From NCBI GenBank assembly GCA_002327725.1, contig DCXP01000024.1, positions 1-62,181 on the forward strand: a DNA stretch of 62,181 nt, written 5' to 3'. The notes below the pieces were generated by a model. That model was not told where the DNA came from. It made no database searches and was given only the letters and a program-made list of their open reading frames with translations. Of the stretch, positions 1-8,601 are shown one piece after another (positions within the stretch are counted from its first letter, which is position 1; each line of letters starts with the position of its first letter). Origin of the DNA: Proteobacteria bacterium UBA2133. GTDB lineage: Bacteria; Pseudomonadota; Gammaproteobacteria; Arenicellales; UBA868. A program made the position numbers and the translations under genes.

Positions 1-238
1 CCTGGAAAAAAAGATGTTGCGGAAACAGCAGAGCGGTGACCGCAAGGCAAAAAAGGATGGAAAACAGCCAGGGTTTCCAGGCAGGCGAGGAGTCAATGGT
101 ATTCAACGAAAGCACTCAGGTGATGGGGTCCCGGGAAGATAGGTTGAGGTCGCATACGAGGATCTATCCACCAGCATTTTACCTGCATCAGGCAGTCACG
201 ACAGATATTGACCAGAAAGTTTCGCTAGAATTCGCGCT
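1..238. other. Left edge, no recognised gene
   Basis: No gene is recognised here. One + frame is open from the window edge to position 242 and overlaps the next start by ATGA, and another + frame ends with TGA at 37-39. Either could be the tail of a gene cut by the window edge. The translated residues match no family I know and their composition is not convincingly protein-like. No clear promoter is seen in front of the gene at 239. Confidence 0.4.
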
Positions 239-1663
239 ATGAGTTCGCCTTCGCATCAGTGTCCCTTGTGTGCAGCCGCCGATACCGAATACGAGTTCCA
301 GATCAGAAATCGCTATCTCCGACGGTGTTTCAACTGCGAGTTTCTGTTCGCGGCACCGTTTCCCGACAGTGGTGATGCCAGTCCGGGAGTTGTGAGCGTC
401 GAGGAGAACTCCAACGATTCTCCACCGATCAAAACCGTGCCGGCGGAGCGACTTCTTGAGTGCATCCAGAAATACACCACCGGGAAACTTCGGCGAATGG
501 CGGTTGCCGGCTTAGGGGCGAGTGGATTGTCAGGGCTGGCTCGAGCTCACGGCATCGAAATTTTTGAGGGCGCAGCAGATGATTCCTCGCAGGCGGGTGT
601 CGATGCCTGTGCTTTGCTTGAGGCGCTCGGAGCAACATCACATCCTGTGTCACAACTGGCGCAGATTCACGGTTCGCTGCAACCTGATGGTGTCCTGCTG
701 CTGACGCTGCCCATGTTAGACAGTGTGCAGGCGCGCAGGCAGAAGGGACACTGGTCAGGCTTCAACGTTAACCGGGTAGCGTATTTCGATACCCATAGTC
801 TCTCTTCACTACTGATCCGCTGTGGGTTTTGCGATATCCAAAGCTGGCCCCATGACAATGGCGCTGTATTGATCTGCCGCAAGGGGAAGCCCAGAAACCA
901 AAACCTGACACCCCGACTTTCTGTCGTGTTGCCAGTCTATAATGAAGAGGCAACCTGTAAGGAACTGATCGATACCGTACTGGCAAAAAGAATCGAGGGT
1001 GTAGAGCGCGAGGTGGTGATCGTAGAAAGCAATTCCACGGACGGCTCCCGTGAGATTGTAAAGAGATATGAAGCGCACCCCGATGTCCGCATCGTCCTTG
1101 AGGACCAGCCCCGCGGCAAAGGTCATGCGGTGCGTAATGGCATATCGCATGCTGACGGCGACATATTGCTAATCCAGGATGCAGACCTGGAGTATGACAT
1201 CGGAGACTACGACGCCTTGCTTGAGCCGCTTCTGGCGCGGCGTCGGCTTTTCGTTCTGGGATCACGGCACAAGGGTAACTGGAAGATGCGCCGGTTTGAC
1301 GACCGCAGATGGCTCGGCACGGTGTTTAACCTCGGCCAGATTTTTTTCACCTGGCTGATTAATGCCGCCTGCGGGACTCAGTTGAAGGACCCTTTCACCA
1401 TGTACAAAGTGTTTCATCGTGAGTGCCTTTATGGCCTGCGGCTCGAGGCGGATCGTTTTGATCTCGATTGGGAGATCGTCATCAAGTTCATCCGCAAGGG
1501 ACTGGTTCCCCGGGAGATTCCGGTCAACTATGTCTCGCGCTCTTTTTCCGAGGGGAAAAAGGTCAGACCCCTGCTGGATCCGATACTCTGGCTTCGGGCG
1601 CTTGTCAGATTCCGTTACGGACCGTTGTTTGGGCAGGATGATCCGGACCGGAGGGCGCCATGA
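239..1663 (+). CDS. Methyltransferase-like / family 2 glycosyltransferase fusion
   Basis: 474 residues in two parts. The first ~220 resemble a C-methyltransferase-type protein: two CxxC pairs (C8/C11, C30/C33) as in the N-terminal zinc module of sugar C-methyltransferases, a shortened Rossmann-like part with an AVAGLGASG stretch, and an LQPDGVLLLTLP segment. From ~residue 226 a GT2 glycosyltransferase of the dolichol-phosphate-mannose synthase type begins (SVVLPVYNEE, RGKGHAVRNG, then QDADLEYD near 313 as the metal-binding acidic motif). No membrane segments follow, so it is probably cytoplasmic or membrane-associated. The methyltransferase part is short and may be degenerate. It opens the glycan cassette and overlaps the next gene by ATGA. 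GT2 assignment is firm; donor and acceptor are unknown. Confidence 0.85.
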   Translation: MSSPSHQCPLCAAADTEYEFQIRNRYLRRCFNCEFLFAAPFPDSGDASPGVVSVEENSNDSPPIKTVPAERLLECIQKYTTGKLRRMAVAGLGASGLSGLARAHGIEIFEGAADDSSQAGVDACALLEALGATSHPVSQLAQIHGSLQPDGVLLLTLPMLDSVQARRQKGHWSGFNVNRVAYFDTHSLSSLLIRCGFCDIQSWPHDNGAVLICRKGKPRNQNLTPRLSVVLPVYNEEATCKELIDTVLAKRIEGVEREVVIVESNSTDGSREIVKRYEAHPDVRIVLEDQPRGKGHAVRNGISHADGDILLIQDADLEYDIGDYDALLEPLLARRRLFVLGSRHKGNWKMRRFDDRRWLGTVFNLGQIFFTWLINAACGTQLKDPFTMYKVFHRECLYGLRLEADRFDLDWEIVIKFIRKGLVPREIPVNYVSRSFSEGKKVRPLLDPILWLRALVRFRYGPLFGQDDPDRRAP

Positions 1664-2616
1664 GAGCCCTGGTTACCGGAGCAGCCGGATTTATCGGCAG
1701 CCACCTAGTAGACCGGCTGCTGGCCGAAGGGCACCAGGTTGTCGGATATGACAATCTTTCGACGGGTCAGCGGATCTTTCTCGATAACGCACTCAATAAC
1801 CCGCATTTTCAGCTGATTGAGGCTGATCTTCTCGAAGAGTCAAGTTTGACCGATGCGATGGAAGGCGTGGATTTTGTCTGGCATCTTGCAGCCAATGCCG
1901 ATGTCCGGTTTGGCACTGATCATCCCCGCCGGGACCTGGAACAGAACACGGTCGTAACTTCCAACGTGCTTGAGGCCATGCGGTGTCACGAGGTGCGGAA
2001 CATCGCTTTTTCCTCCACGGGGTCCATCTATGGTGAGGCAGAGGTTATCCCGACACCGGAGGATTGCCCGATGCCGGTGCAGACATCGTTTTACGGTGCG
2101 TCCAAGCTGGCATGCGAGGGTATGATCAGCGCTTATTGTGAGGGATTCGGCATGCGAGGCTGGATTTTCCGTTTTGTGTCGATTCTGGGTGAGCGCTATA
2201 CACACGGTCATATTTTCGATTTTTACCGGAAACTCCTGATTGATCCGAGCACGCTCCATATTCTCGGCAATGGCCGGCAACGCAAGTCCTATCTTTATAT
2301 CCACGACTGTCTCGACGCGATGTTTCGCGCAGTGGACAGATCCCCCGATGCGGTCACCGTGCTGAATCTCGGAACCGATGAGTATGTCGAAGTGAATGAT
2401 TCGGTTGATGTCATCACCGAACATCTCCACATGACGCCCACACGAACGTACGCCGGCGGCGAGCGGGGCTGGATTGGAGATAATCCCTTTATTTTTCTTG
2501 ACTGCCGGCGGATGCAGGATCTGGGTTGGCAGCCGAGACAAACCATTCGCGACGGCATTCTCAAAACCCTGACATGGCTTCAGCAGAACCAATGGGTGCT
2601 GGAGGGGCGAAGGTGA
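1660..2616 (+). CDS. NAD-dependent sugar epimerase/dehydratase
   Basis: 318-residue extended SDR enzyme acting on a nucleotide sugar. The NAD-binding GxxGxxG motif is in TGAAGFIGSH at residues 7-16. The catalytic Ser/Tyr/Lys set is visible as SSTGSIYGE and the YGASK motif (YxxxK). It resembles UDP-glucose 4-epimerase or related NDP-hexose and heptose epimerases, but substrate cannot be told from sequence. The start overlaps the stop of the glycosyltransferase gene (ATGA), implying translational coupling. It ends just before the sugar dehydrogenase homologue. Confidence 0.88.
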   Translation: MRALVTGAAGFIGSHLVDRLLAEGHQVVGYDNLSTGQRIFLDNALNNPHFQLIEADLLEESSLTDAMEGVDFVWHLAANADVRFGTDHPRRDLEQNTVVTSNVLEAMRCHEVRNIAFSSTGSIYGEAEVIPTPEDCPMPVQTSFYGASKLACEGMISAYCEGFGMRGWIFRFVSILGERYTHGHIFDFYRKLLIDPSTLHILGNGRQRKSYLYIHDCLDAMFRAVDRSPDAVTVLNLGTDEYVEVNDSVDVITEHLHMTPTRTYAGGERGWIGDNPFIFLDCRRMQDLGWQPRQTIRDGILKTLTWLQQNQWVLEGRR

Positions 2617-3911
2617 AAGTTTGTGTACAGGGATTATGGCACCTCGGTTCGGTCACTGCCGGATGCTTGGCATCGTTGGGTCATGATGTCATCGGTTTAG
2701 ATTTTGATGATCAAACTATCGGCAACCTTCAGAAAGGCACATTGCCAGTAGATGAACCGGGACTCAATACACTAATTGACGATGGGGTCGCCAACGGTAA
2801 TCTTAAATTTACTAGCGATGCAAAGGCAGCAGTGTCTGGTGCACGGGTTTTATGGGTTGCTTACGATACACCTGTTGATGATGATGACAAGGCTGATGTT
2901 GATTTTGTTTTCCGGCAGGTTGAAAGCACGCTGCCTTTGCTTGAGGAAAATACTGTTGTCGTTGTGTCGTCTCAAATGCCCGTAGGATCTATCGCGCAAC
3001 TTGAGCAAGTCTCTTCAAGAGATTGCCCTCACAAGAATCTCAGTTTCTGTTCGTCACCAGAAAATCTCAGACTAGGTAGGGCGCTAGAAGCTTTTCTCCA
3101 TCCTGACCGGGTGGTTTTAGGTATTCGAAATGATGAGGCGAAAGATGTCCTATGTGATCTATTTGATGGGATTACAGAGAATTTTGTCTGGATGGGCGTA
3201 GAGTCTGCGGAAATGACAAAGCACGCAATCAATGCCTTTCTTGGTATGTCGATAGCCTTTACAAACGAATTCGCGACCGTCTGTGAACAGGTCAACGCCG
3301 ATGCAAGAGAAGTAGAGATCGGTCTAAAAACTGAACAACGCATCGGGCCCGGAGCCTACCTTGCTCCGGGCAGTGCATTTTCAGGCGGTACACTGGCCCG
3401 CGACCTGAAGTTTCTTGAAAAAATTAGTTCAGGATACAACTTAGCTAACCCAATATTCAGTTCGGTTTTAAAAAGTAACAATGAACATAAGAAGTGGGTT
3501 CAGCGACGTATCCGATCGGTATTGGGTGACCTGAAAGGGAAATCCATTGCGGTTTGGGGGCTCACGTATAAACCAGGTACTGATACCTTGCGCCGGTCTC
3601 TTTCGGTAGAGACGTGTGACTGGTTACATCAAGAGGGTGCACAGATTATTGTGCACGACCCATCTGAATGCATAATCCCGGACCGGTGGTCGAAACAAGC
3701 CAAGCGTGTGAAAACACCTCTGACTGCTTTACACGAAGCATCGGCTCTGATTATTGGAACGCCGTGGCCAGAGTATCGTGAATTGAGTCTGCGCGATATC
3801 AAGAACTCGGTAACCGAAGACTTCGTCGTATTCGACAGCGATCGGATCCTTGGTGATTTAAGCCCGTGTTCAGGAATTTCATATTTTTCGGTGGGAGTTG
3901 GAGATGAGTGA
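2613..3911 (+). CDS. UDP-glucose/GDP-mannose dehydrogenase family protein lacking the catalytic Cys
   Basis: 432 residues from the GTG at 2613, chosen over earlier in-frame codons because GGAGGGG lies at 2601 and the start overlaps the epimerase stop as GTGA. Fold features of the UDP-glucose dehydrogenase family are present: an N-terminal nucleotide-binding strand (GLWHLG), the central EMTKHAIN helix with Lys203 and Asn207, and a C-terminal domain with WGLTYKPGTDTLRRS. The family motif GFGGSCFPKD reads AFSGGTLARD here: the nucleophilic Cys is Thr260 and the Lys is Arg. A normal four-electron oxidation to a uronate is therefore unlikely. The gene is AT-rich compared with flanking genes, as is the next gene, suggesting transfer. 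Family certain; reaction unknown. Confidence 0.85.
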   Translation: MKVCVQGLWHLGSVTAGCLASLGHDVIGLDFDDQTIGNLQKGTLPVDEPGLNTLIDDGVANGNLKFTSDAKAAVSGARVLWVAYDTPVDDDDKADVDFVFRQVESTLPLLEENTVVVVSSQMPVGSIAQLEQVSSRDCPHKNLSFCSSPENLRLGRALEAFLHPDRVVLGIRNDEAKDVLCDLFDGITENFVWMGVESAEMTKHAINAFLGMSIAFTNEFATVCEQVNADAREVEIGLKTEQRIGPGAYLAPGSAFSGGTLARDLKFLEKISSGYNLANPIFSSVLKSNNEHKKWVQRRIRSVLGDLKGKSIAVWGLTYKPGTDTLRRSLSVETCDWLHQEGAQIIVHDPSECIIPDRWSKQAKRVKTPLTALHEASALIIGTPWPEYRELSLRDIKNSVTEDFVVFDSDRILGDLSPCSGISYFSVGVGDE

Positions 3912-4785
3912 CGGTCCATCAACGCTGACTTTGCAGGATCGGGTGGCGATTATCACAGGCGCGAGTGAAGGACTTGGCTTGGAGATAGTCAAGCAATATG
4001 TTTTGTCAGGGGCTTCGGTGGTAATGTGTTCACGAAACAAGGAAAAACTCGGGACGGCCTTAGAACGCCTCATCCTGGAAGTGCCCACGGCATCATCTGT
4101 CGTAACGTGCCAAGCCGACGTCTCTCGCCCTGACGATGTTGATTCGCTGGTTAAATTGGCCCTCAAAAAGTTCGGGCGCGTCGATATTCTGGTGAATAAC
4201 GCGGGAGTCTATGGCCCAAAAGGTTTAATAGAGGCTATTGCTTGGGATGATTGGGTGGATGCCATCAACGTCAATTTAATGGGCTCAGTACTCATGTGTC
4301 GAGAAGTGGCACCGATTATGAAGAATCAAGGCTATGGGAAGATTGTTCAACTTTCAGGAGGTGGTGCGACAAATCCTATGCCGAATCTTAGTGCTTATGC
4401 TGTATCAAAAGCAGGGATAGTTCGTTTTGTTGAAACAATAGCCCTTGAGATGGCAAAGCATAATATTGACGTCAACGCGATCGCGCCAGGGTCTTTAAAT
4501 ACTAAGATGCTTGATGAGGTAATTGATGCAGGGCCAGAAAAAGTAGGGGAGGAATTTTTTGAGAAGGCGCTTCAGCAGAAGGCATCTGGTGGTGCGGGTC
4601 TGGAGCGTGGAGCCAAACTGGCCGTGTTTCTTGGCTCTGCGGATAGTGATGGGATTTCGGGAAAGTTGATAAGTGCATTATGGGATCCTTGGGCGGATTT
4701 TGGCCAGTATAAAGATCAGCTTGCCGACTCCGACATCTATACCCTGCGCCGGATTGTGCCAACCGATCGGGGCGAGTCCTGGTGA
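3904..4785 (+). CDS. Short-chain dehydrogenase/reductase (SDR)
   Basis: 293 residues from ATG 3904; an in-frame TTG at 3898 is less likely because GGGAG lies just upstream of the ATG. Classical SDR: cofactor motif TGASEGLGLE (TGxxxGxG), NNAG at the end of strand 4, a catalytic Ser in QLSGGG, and YAVSK (YxxxK). It probably reduces or oxidises a hydroxyl of the cassette sugar or a sugar-derived intermediate. It overlaps the sugar dehydrogenase homologue by 8 bases and the oxidoreductase after it by GTGA. Its AT-rich codon use matches the preceding gene, so the two may have been acquired together. Confidence 0.85.
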   Translation: MSDGPSTLTLQDRVAIITGASEGLGLEIVKQYVLSGASVVMCSRNKEKLGTALERLILEVPTASSVVTCQADVSRPDDVDSLVKLALKKFGRVDILVNNAGVYGPKGLIEAIAWDDWVDAINVNLMGSVLMCREVAPIMKNQGYGKIVQLSGGGATNPMPNLSAYAVSKAGIVRFVETIALEMAKHNIDVNAIAPGSLNTKMLDEVIDAGPEKVGEEFFEKALQQKASGGAGLERGAKLAVFLGSADSDGISGKLISALWDPWADFGQYKDQLADSDIYTLRRIVPTDRGESW

Positions 4786-5777
4786 GTATCGGTGTCGGCA
4801 TCATCGGCTGTGGCCTTATCGGCCGTAAACGGGCCGGTGTGCTCGGCAGCCAGCTTCTCGTCGCCTGTGCCGATACCGATCGCTCCTTGGCACAATCGCT
4901 TGCTGATACGGTAGACGGCTGTGTGGCCACCGATGACTGGCGTGAGGTGCTTGACCACGATCATGTATCCACCGTCATTATTGCAACACCCCATTACATG
5001 CTTGCCGAGATTTCGATGGCGGCGATTGAGGCTGGCCGCCATGTACTGGTTGAAAAACCGGCAGCCCGTAATGCTGCGGAGTTGCGCCCCCTGATCCAAC
5101 AGGCCGAGGCGAAAGGGGTGCGGGCGCGGGTTGGCTTTAACCATCGCTATCACCGGGCATTCCGGAAAATGCGCAAGATCCTCGATTCCGGCGAGCTGGG
5201 GCCATTGATGTTCCTGAGAGCCCGCTACGGTCATGGCGGGCGTATCGGTTACGATCGTGAGTGGCGTGCAGATCCGGCGCTTTCAGGCGGCGGGGAACTC
5301 ATCGATCAGGGTGTGCATCTTATTGATCTCGCCCGCTGGTGTCTGGGCGATTTTGTCACTGTCGACGGCCATGCCCAGACCTGTTATTGGGACATGCCGG
5401 TGGATGACAACGCATTTATGCTGCTGCGCACCGCCACTGATCAGACGGCGTTTCTTCATGCGAGTTGCAGCGAGTGGAAAAACACCTTTTCATGGGAGAT
5501 TTATGGGAGAGACGGCAAGCTGCAGATCGACGGCCTCGGCGGCAGTTATGGGGTTGAGCGCCTGACCTGGTATCGGATGCTGCCTGAGATGGGGCCGCCG
5601 GAAACCACCGCGTGGGAGTTTCCCATGGCGGATAACTCCTGGGAGACCGAGATGAACGAGTTTTTTGAAGACATTGAAAAAGGCCGGCCGTCCACACCGG
5701 GCCTTGCGGATGCCCTGGCGGTGCTGGAGATTGTCGAACAGATTTACGAGCGTAGCGGCTATGATCATCGCCCGTAG
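4782..5777 (+). CDS. Gfo/Idh/MocA family oxidoreductase
   Basis: 331 residues from a GTG that overlaps the SDR stop. N-terminal Rossmann domain begins GVGIIGCGLIGRKRA (GxGxxG) and contains VLVEKPAARN, the EKP motif that places the catalytic Lys in this family. The C-terminal alpha/beta domain contains GGGELIDQGVHLIDLARW, typical of sugar dehydrogenases of this group. It is expected to oxidise or reduce a sugar or NDP-sugar with NAD(P). GC-rich like the heptose genes after it. The kinase gene downstream overlaps it by 17 bases. Confidence 0.87.
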   Translation: MSIGVGIIGCGLIGRKRAGVLGSQLLVACADTDRSLAQSLADTVDGCVATDDWREVLDHDHVSTVIIATPHYMLAEISMAAIEAGRHVLVEKPAARNAAELRPLIQQAEAKGVRARVGFNHRYHRAFRKMRKILDSGELGPLMFLRARYGHGGRIGYDREWRADPALSGGGELIDQGVHLIDLARWCLGDFVTVDGHAQTCYWDMPVDDNAFMLLRTATDQTAFLHASCSEWKNTFSWEIYGRDGKLQIDGLGGSYGVERLTWYRMLPEMGPPETTAWEFPMADNSWETEMNEFFEDIEKGRPSTPGLADALAVLEIVEQIYERSGYDHRP

Positions 5778-6741
5778 TCCTTTGCGGATCAGTCTCGGTG
5801 GCGGCGGGACCGACTTGCCCTCCTACTATCGTGAGCATGGTGGTTTCCTGATCGCAGCCGCGATTGACAAATATGTCTATGTCACTGCCATGCGGCCGTT
5901 CACCCCGGGAATATTCCTCAAGTATTCCGAACTCGAGCGGGCAGATTCAGCCGAAGAGGTGCGCCACCCCATCATCCGCGAAGCGCTTCAGATGCTCGAG
6001 TTCACGGGGCCCCAGATCGAGATCACGACATTGGCTGATATTCCGGCGGGAACGGGACTGGGCTCGTCCGGCAGTTTTACCACGGCACTGTTGCGGGCCT
6101 TGTGTGCGTTTAAGCGCCAACTGATTCACCCTCAAGCGTTGGCTGAAATGGCCTGTCACCTTGAAATCGAGCGCCTTGGCGAACCTATCGGTAAACAGGA
6201 TCAGTACATTGCGGCCTACGGCGGGATCACCTGCTTTGACTTTCATCCGGATGATAATGTCAGCGCGCGACCACTCAATCTCAGCCCGGAAACCATCTAT
6301 GACCTTGAAGATAACCTGCTGTTGTTTTTCACCGGTTTTTCGCGCAGCGCCAGCAGCATCCTTGCTGATCAGAAGGTACGCACCCGGCGCAACGATGCCG
6401 AGATGCTGAACAATCTGCATTACGTCAAGGAACTGGGTTATCGGAGTCTCGAAGCCCTTGAGTCAGGTGAGCCGGTGCGTTTCGGGGAACTGATGCACGA
6501 GCACTGGGAGCATAAGAAGAAGCGATCCGGGGGAATGAGTAATCCGCGTATCGATGAGTGGTACGCACTGGCCCGGAAAAGCGGCGCGATCGGTGGCAAG
6601 CTGGTCGGTGCGGGCGGCGGAGGTTTTTTGATGTTCTACACCGAAGAACGAGAGCAACTCAAGGAAGCGATGGCGATGGTCGGGCTCGAAGAAGTACGTT
6701 TCCGCTTTGACTTTGAGGGCGCCCGTATCTCGGTTGACTGA
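5761..6741 (+). CDS. hddA: GHMP kinase, D-glycero-D-manno-heptose 7-phosphate kinase-like
   Basis: 326 residues from ATG 5761; the longer open frame upstream lies inside the previous gene. GHMP kinase signatures: ARSPLRISLGGGGTDLPSYY at the N terminus, the phosphate loop PAGTGLGSSGSFTTALL, and a C-terminal GAGGGGFLMF. This subfamily phosphorylates the anomeric position of sugars; HddA makes D-glycero-D-manno-heptose 1,7-bisphosphate. The neighbouring nucleotidyltransferase, SIS and HAD genes support the heptose route, although an L-fucose kinase-like role cannot be excluded. Confidence 0.83.
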   Translation: MIIARSPLRISLGGGGTDLPSYYREHGGFLIAAAIDKYVYVTAMRPFTPGIFLKYSELERADSAEEVRHPIIREALQMLEFTGPQIEITTLADIPAGTGLGSSGSFTTALLRALCAFKRQLIHPQALAEMACHLEIERLGEPIGKQDQYIAAYGGITCFDFHPDDNVSARPLNLSPETIYDLEDNLLLFFTGFSRSASSILADQKVRTRRNDAEMLNNLHYVKELGYRSLEALESGEPVRFGELMHEHWEHKKKRSGGMSNPRIDEWYALARKSGAIGGKLVGAGGGGFLMFYTEEREQLKEAMAMVGLEEVRFRFDFEGARISVD

Positions 6742-6746
6742 AGCCG

Positions 6747-7442
6747 ATGCTTCCGGTCCTCATTCTGGCGGGCGGTCTGGCGACCCGTCTCCGGCCCCTG
6801 ACGGAGCGTATCCCGAAGGCGCTGGTGCCGGTCGCCGGCAAACCGTTTGTTGTTCATCAACTGGAGTACCTGGGCGCGCAGGATATCCGCCGGGTGGTTC
6901 TGTGTACCGGTTATCGTGCTACCCAGATCGAGGAAGTGGTCGGCAACGGGGCAGCCTATGGACTTGAGGTGAGGTACTCTGAAGATGGAGATACCCTGCT
7001 GGGCACGGGCGGCGCGATTGTCAAGGCCCTGCCCCTGACGGGGCCTGCATTCTTTGTGCTTTACGGAGACTCTTTTTTGCCCGTCTCTTTTGCCAAGGTG
7101 GAATCTCAATGGAGGCGGTCTCAGAAACCCGCGCTGATGACGGTGTTCCGTAATGAGGGGCAATGGGATTCCAGCAATGTCCTGTTTGAGGATCAGACGG
7201 TAATCGAGTACAACAAACATCGTCCCGGGCCTGGTATGGACTACATCGATTATGGGCTGGCGGTACTGTCCGCAGAGTTGTTTGCGGGTCGTGATCCGTC
7301 AATACCTTTTGATCTTGCTGATCTCTACCACGATCTTTCGCTGTCCCGCAGACTGGCGGGAATGCAGGTCTTTGAACGGTTTTATGAGATAGGGTCACCC
7401 CAGGGGCTGGCAGAGGCGGAAGCCTATTTCGATCGTGCTTAA
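6747..7442 (+). CDS. hddC: Sugar-1-phosphate nucleotidyltransferase (HddC-like)
   Basis: 231 residues. The nucleotide-binding signature is LAGGLATRLRPLTERIPKAL (GGxxTRLxPLT...PK), followed by VYGDSFLPV-type acidic metal site (LYGDSF). It would join a sugar 1-phosphate to an NTP; next to an HddA-like kinase and a GmhB-like phosphatase the likeliest product is GDP-D-glycero-alpha-D-manno-heptose. Short length and lack of a left-handed helix domain fit HddC. Five bases separate it from the kinase. Confidence 0.82.
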   Translation: MLPVLILAGGLATRLRPLTERIPKALVPVAGKPFVVHQLEYLGAQDIRRVVLCTGYRATQIEEVVGNGAAYGLEVRYSEDGDTLLGTGGAIVKALPLTGPAFFVLYGDSFLPVSFAKVESQWRRSQKPALMTVFRNEGQWDSSNVLFEDQTVIEYNKHRPGPGMDYIDYGLAVLSAELFAGRDPSIPFDLADLYHDLSLSRRLAGMQVFERFYEIGSPQGLAEAEAYFDRA

Positions 7443-7458
7443 TGACAACAGGGAATAC

Positions 7459-8061
7459 ATGACGATGAGTTACTCGAAACAGCATCTGCGCGAAGCATCA
7501 CAAATCATCTCACAGATCGACACCGACGCGGTTGAGAAAATCGCAACATTACTGGCAAAGGTTCGGGAACAGGGCGGCAGGCTGTTTTTCCTTGGCGTGG
7601 GTGGTAGCGCAGGTAACTGCTCTCACGCCGTTAACGACTTTCGCAAGATTGTCGGGATCGAATCGTATGCGCCAACCGACAATGTTTCGGAACTCACCGC
7701 TCGTACCAATGACGAAGGCTGGGATACCGTGTTTGTTGAATGGCTGAGGACCAGCCGGCTGGGAAACAAAGATGCAGTTTTTGTGTTCTCGGTTGGGGGC
7801 GGCAGCCTCGAAAAAAATGTCAGCCCCAATCTGGTGAAGGCTTTGCAGTTTGCCCGTGAGGTAGGGGCTGGGATAACCGGTGTGGTCGGGCGGGATGGAG
7901 GGTTCACCGCCACCGTTGCCGATGTCTGCGTCATCGTGCCGACAGTGAATCCGGAGACGATAACGCCGCACTCGGAAGCCTTTCAGGCAGTGATCTGGCA
8001 CCTGCTGGTGTCCCACCCGGCATTGAAGACCTACGATACCAAATGGGAATCAACCCGTTGA
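7459..8061 (+). CDS. SIS-domain protein, GmhA-related sugar-phosphate isomerase
   Basis: 200 residues from ATG 7459, preceded by CAGGGA; a GTG at 7435 inside the previous gene is the alternative. The SIS phosphosugar site GVGGSAGN is clear. In the cassette it occupies the place of GmhA (sedoheptulose 7-phosphate to D-glycero-D-manno-heptose 7-phosphate). However it is divergent: by eye the Glu after GmhA's HFxAEL is Asp (HAVNDF), and the catalytic His of the C-terminal helix aligns with Phe (HSEAFQAVIWH). So it may isomerise by a different set of residues, or act on another sugar phosphate. It overlaps gmhB by 19 bases. Confidence 0.75.
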   Translation: MTMSYSKQHLREASQIISQIDTDAVEKIATLLAKVREQGGRLFFLGVGGSAGNCSHAVNDFRKIVGIESYAPTDNVSELTARTNDEGWDTVFVEWLRTSRLGNKDAVFVFSVGGGSLEKNVSPNLVKALQFAREVGAGITGVVGRDGGFTATVADVCVIVPTVNPETITPHSEAFQAVIWHLLVSHPALKTYDTKWESTR

Positions 8062-8582
8062 ATCGAGCCGTCTTCCTTGACCGGGACGGGGTCATCAATC
8101 AGGCACCGGTCCGTCATGGCCATCCTTTTTCACCGGCCAGTATCGAGGAATTCAAATGGGTAGAGGGGATACACGCGGTCAGCCGGAAAATCGTCTCTAG
8201 CGGGTTTGATATCTTCTGTATAACGAACCAGCCGGACGTGGGCCGAGGTCTTCAGCAACTGGATGTCGTAGAACAATTCCATCAGATGGTTCAAGATGAA
8301 CTGCCAATCGAGAAGATCTACGCGTGCTATCACGATGGCACAAGCCCGTGTGATTGCCGTAAACCCGAGCCGGGGCTCCTGTTGCAGGCGGCCGAGGAGT
8401 TTGAGTTGGAACTCACGCAATCCTGGCTGGTGGGAGACCGCTGGAAAGATATCGACGCTGGCAATGCAGCGGGGTGTCACACCATATTTCTCGATTACGG
8501 CTATGATGAACATCTGCGATCGCCACCGAATCATGTTATCGGCAGTGTTCACGAAATTGCGGACCTGATATGCTCTCCTTAA
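8043..8582 (+). CDS. gmhB: D,D-heptose 1,7-bisphosphate phosphatase (HAD-IIIA)
   Basis: 179 residues. HAD motif I is VFLDRDGVIN; motif II lies in CITNQPDVGRG; the zinc loop typical of GmhB is present as CYHDG...CDCRKP (CxH...CxC); motif III/IV is VGDRWKDIDAG. It removes the 7-phosphate (or 1-phosphate side by anomer type) from heptose bisphosphate before nucleotidyl transfer. Next to hddA/hddC it should act in the GDP-heptose branch. It overlaps the SIS gene. Confidence 0.88.
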   Translation: MGINPLNRAVFLDRDGVINQAPVRHGHPFSPASIEEFKWVEGIHAVSRKIVSSGFDIFCITNQPDVGRGLQQLDVVEQFHQMVQDELPIEKIYACYHDGTSPCDCRKPEPGLLLQAAEEFELELTQSWLVGDRWKDIDAGNAAGCHTIFLDYGYDEHLRSPPNHVIGSVHEIADLICSP

Positions 8583-8601
8583 ACTATTTCGGAATTTCCA
8601 A

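Noticed and set aside
36..242. A 68-codon + frame overlapping the glycosyltransferase start by ATGA
   Set aside because: The frame is open beyond the window edge, has no family match, and no ribosome site. Kept only as unassigned edge sequence.
768..1265. Long minus-strand frame opposite the glycosyltransferase
   Set aside because: Entirely inside a clear GT2 gene on the other strand; residue composition is Arg/His/Pro-rich as in shadow frames.
1840..2592. 250-codon minus-strand frame
   Set aside because: Opposite to a well-defined epimerase gene with intact motifs; no motifs of its own.
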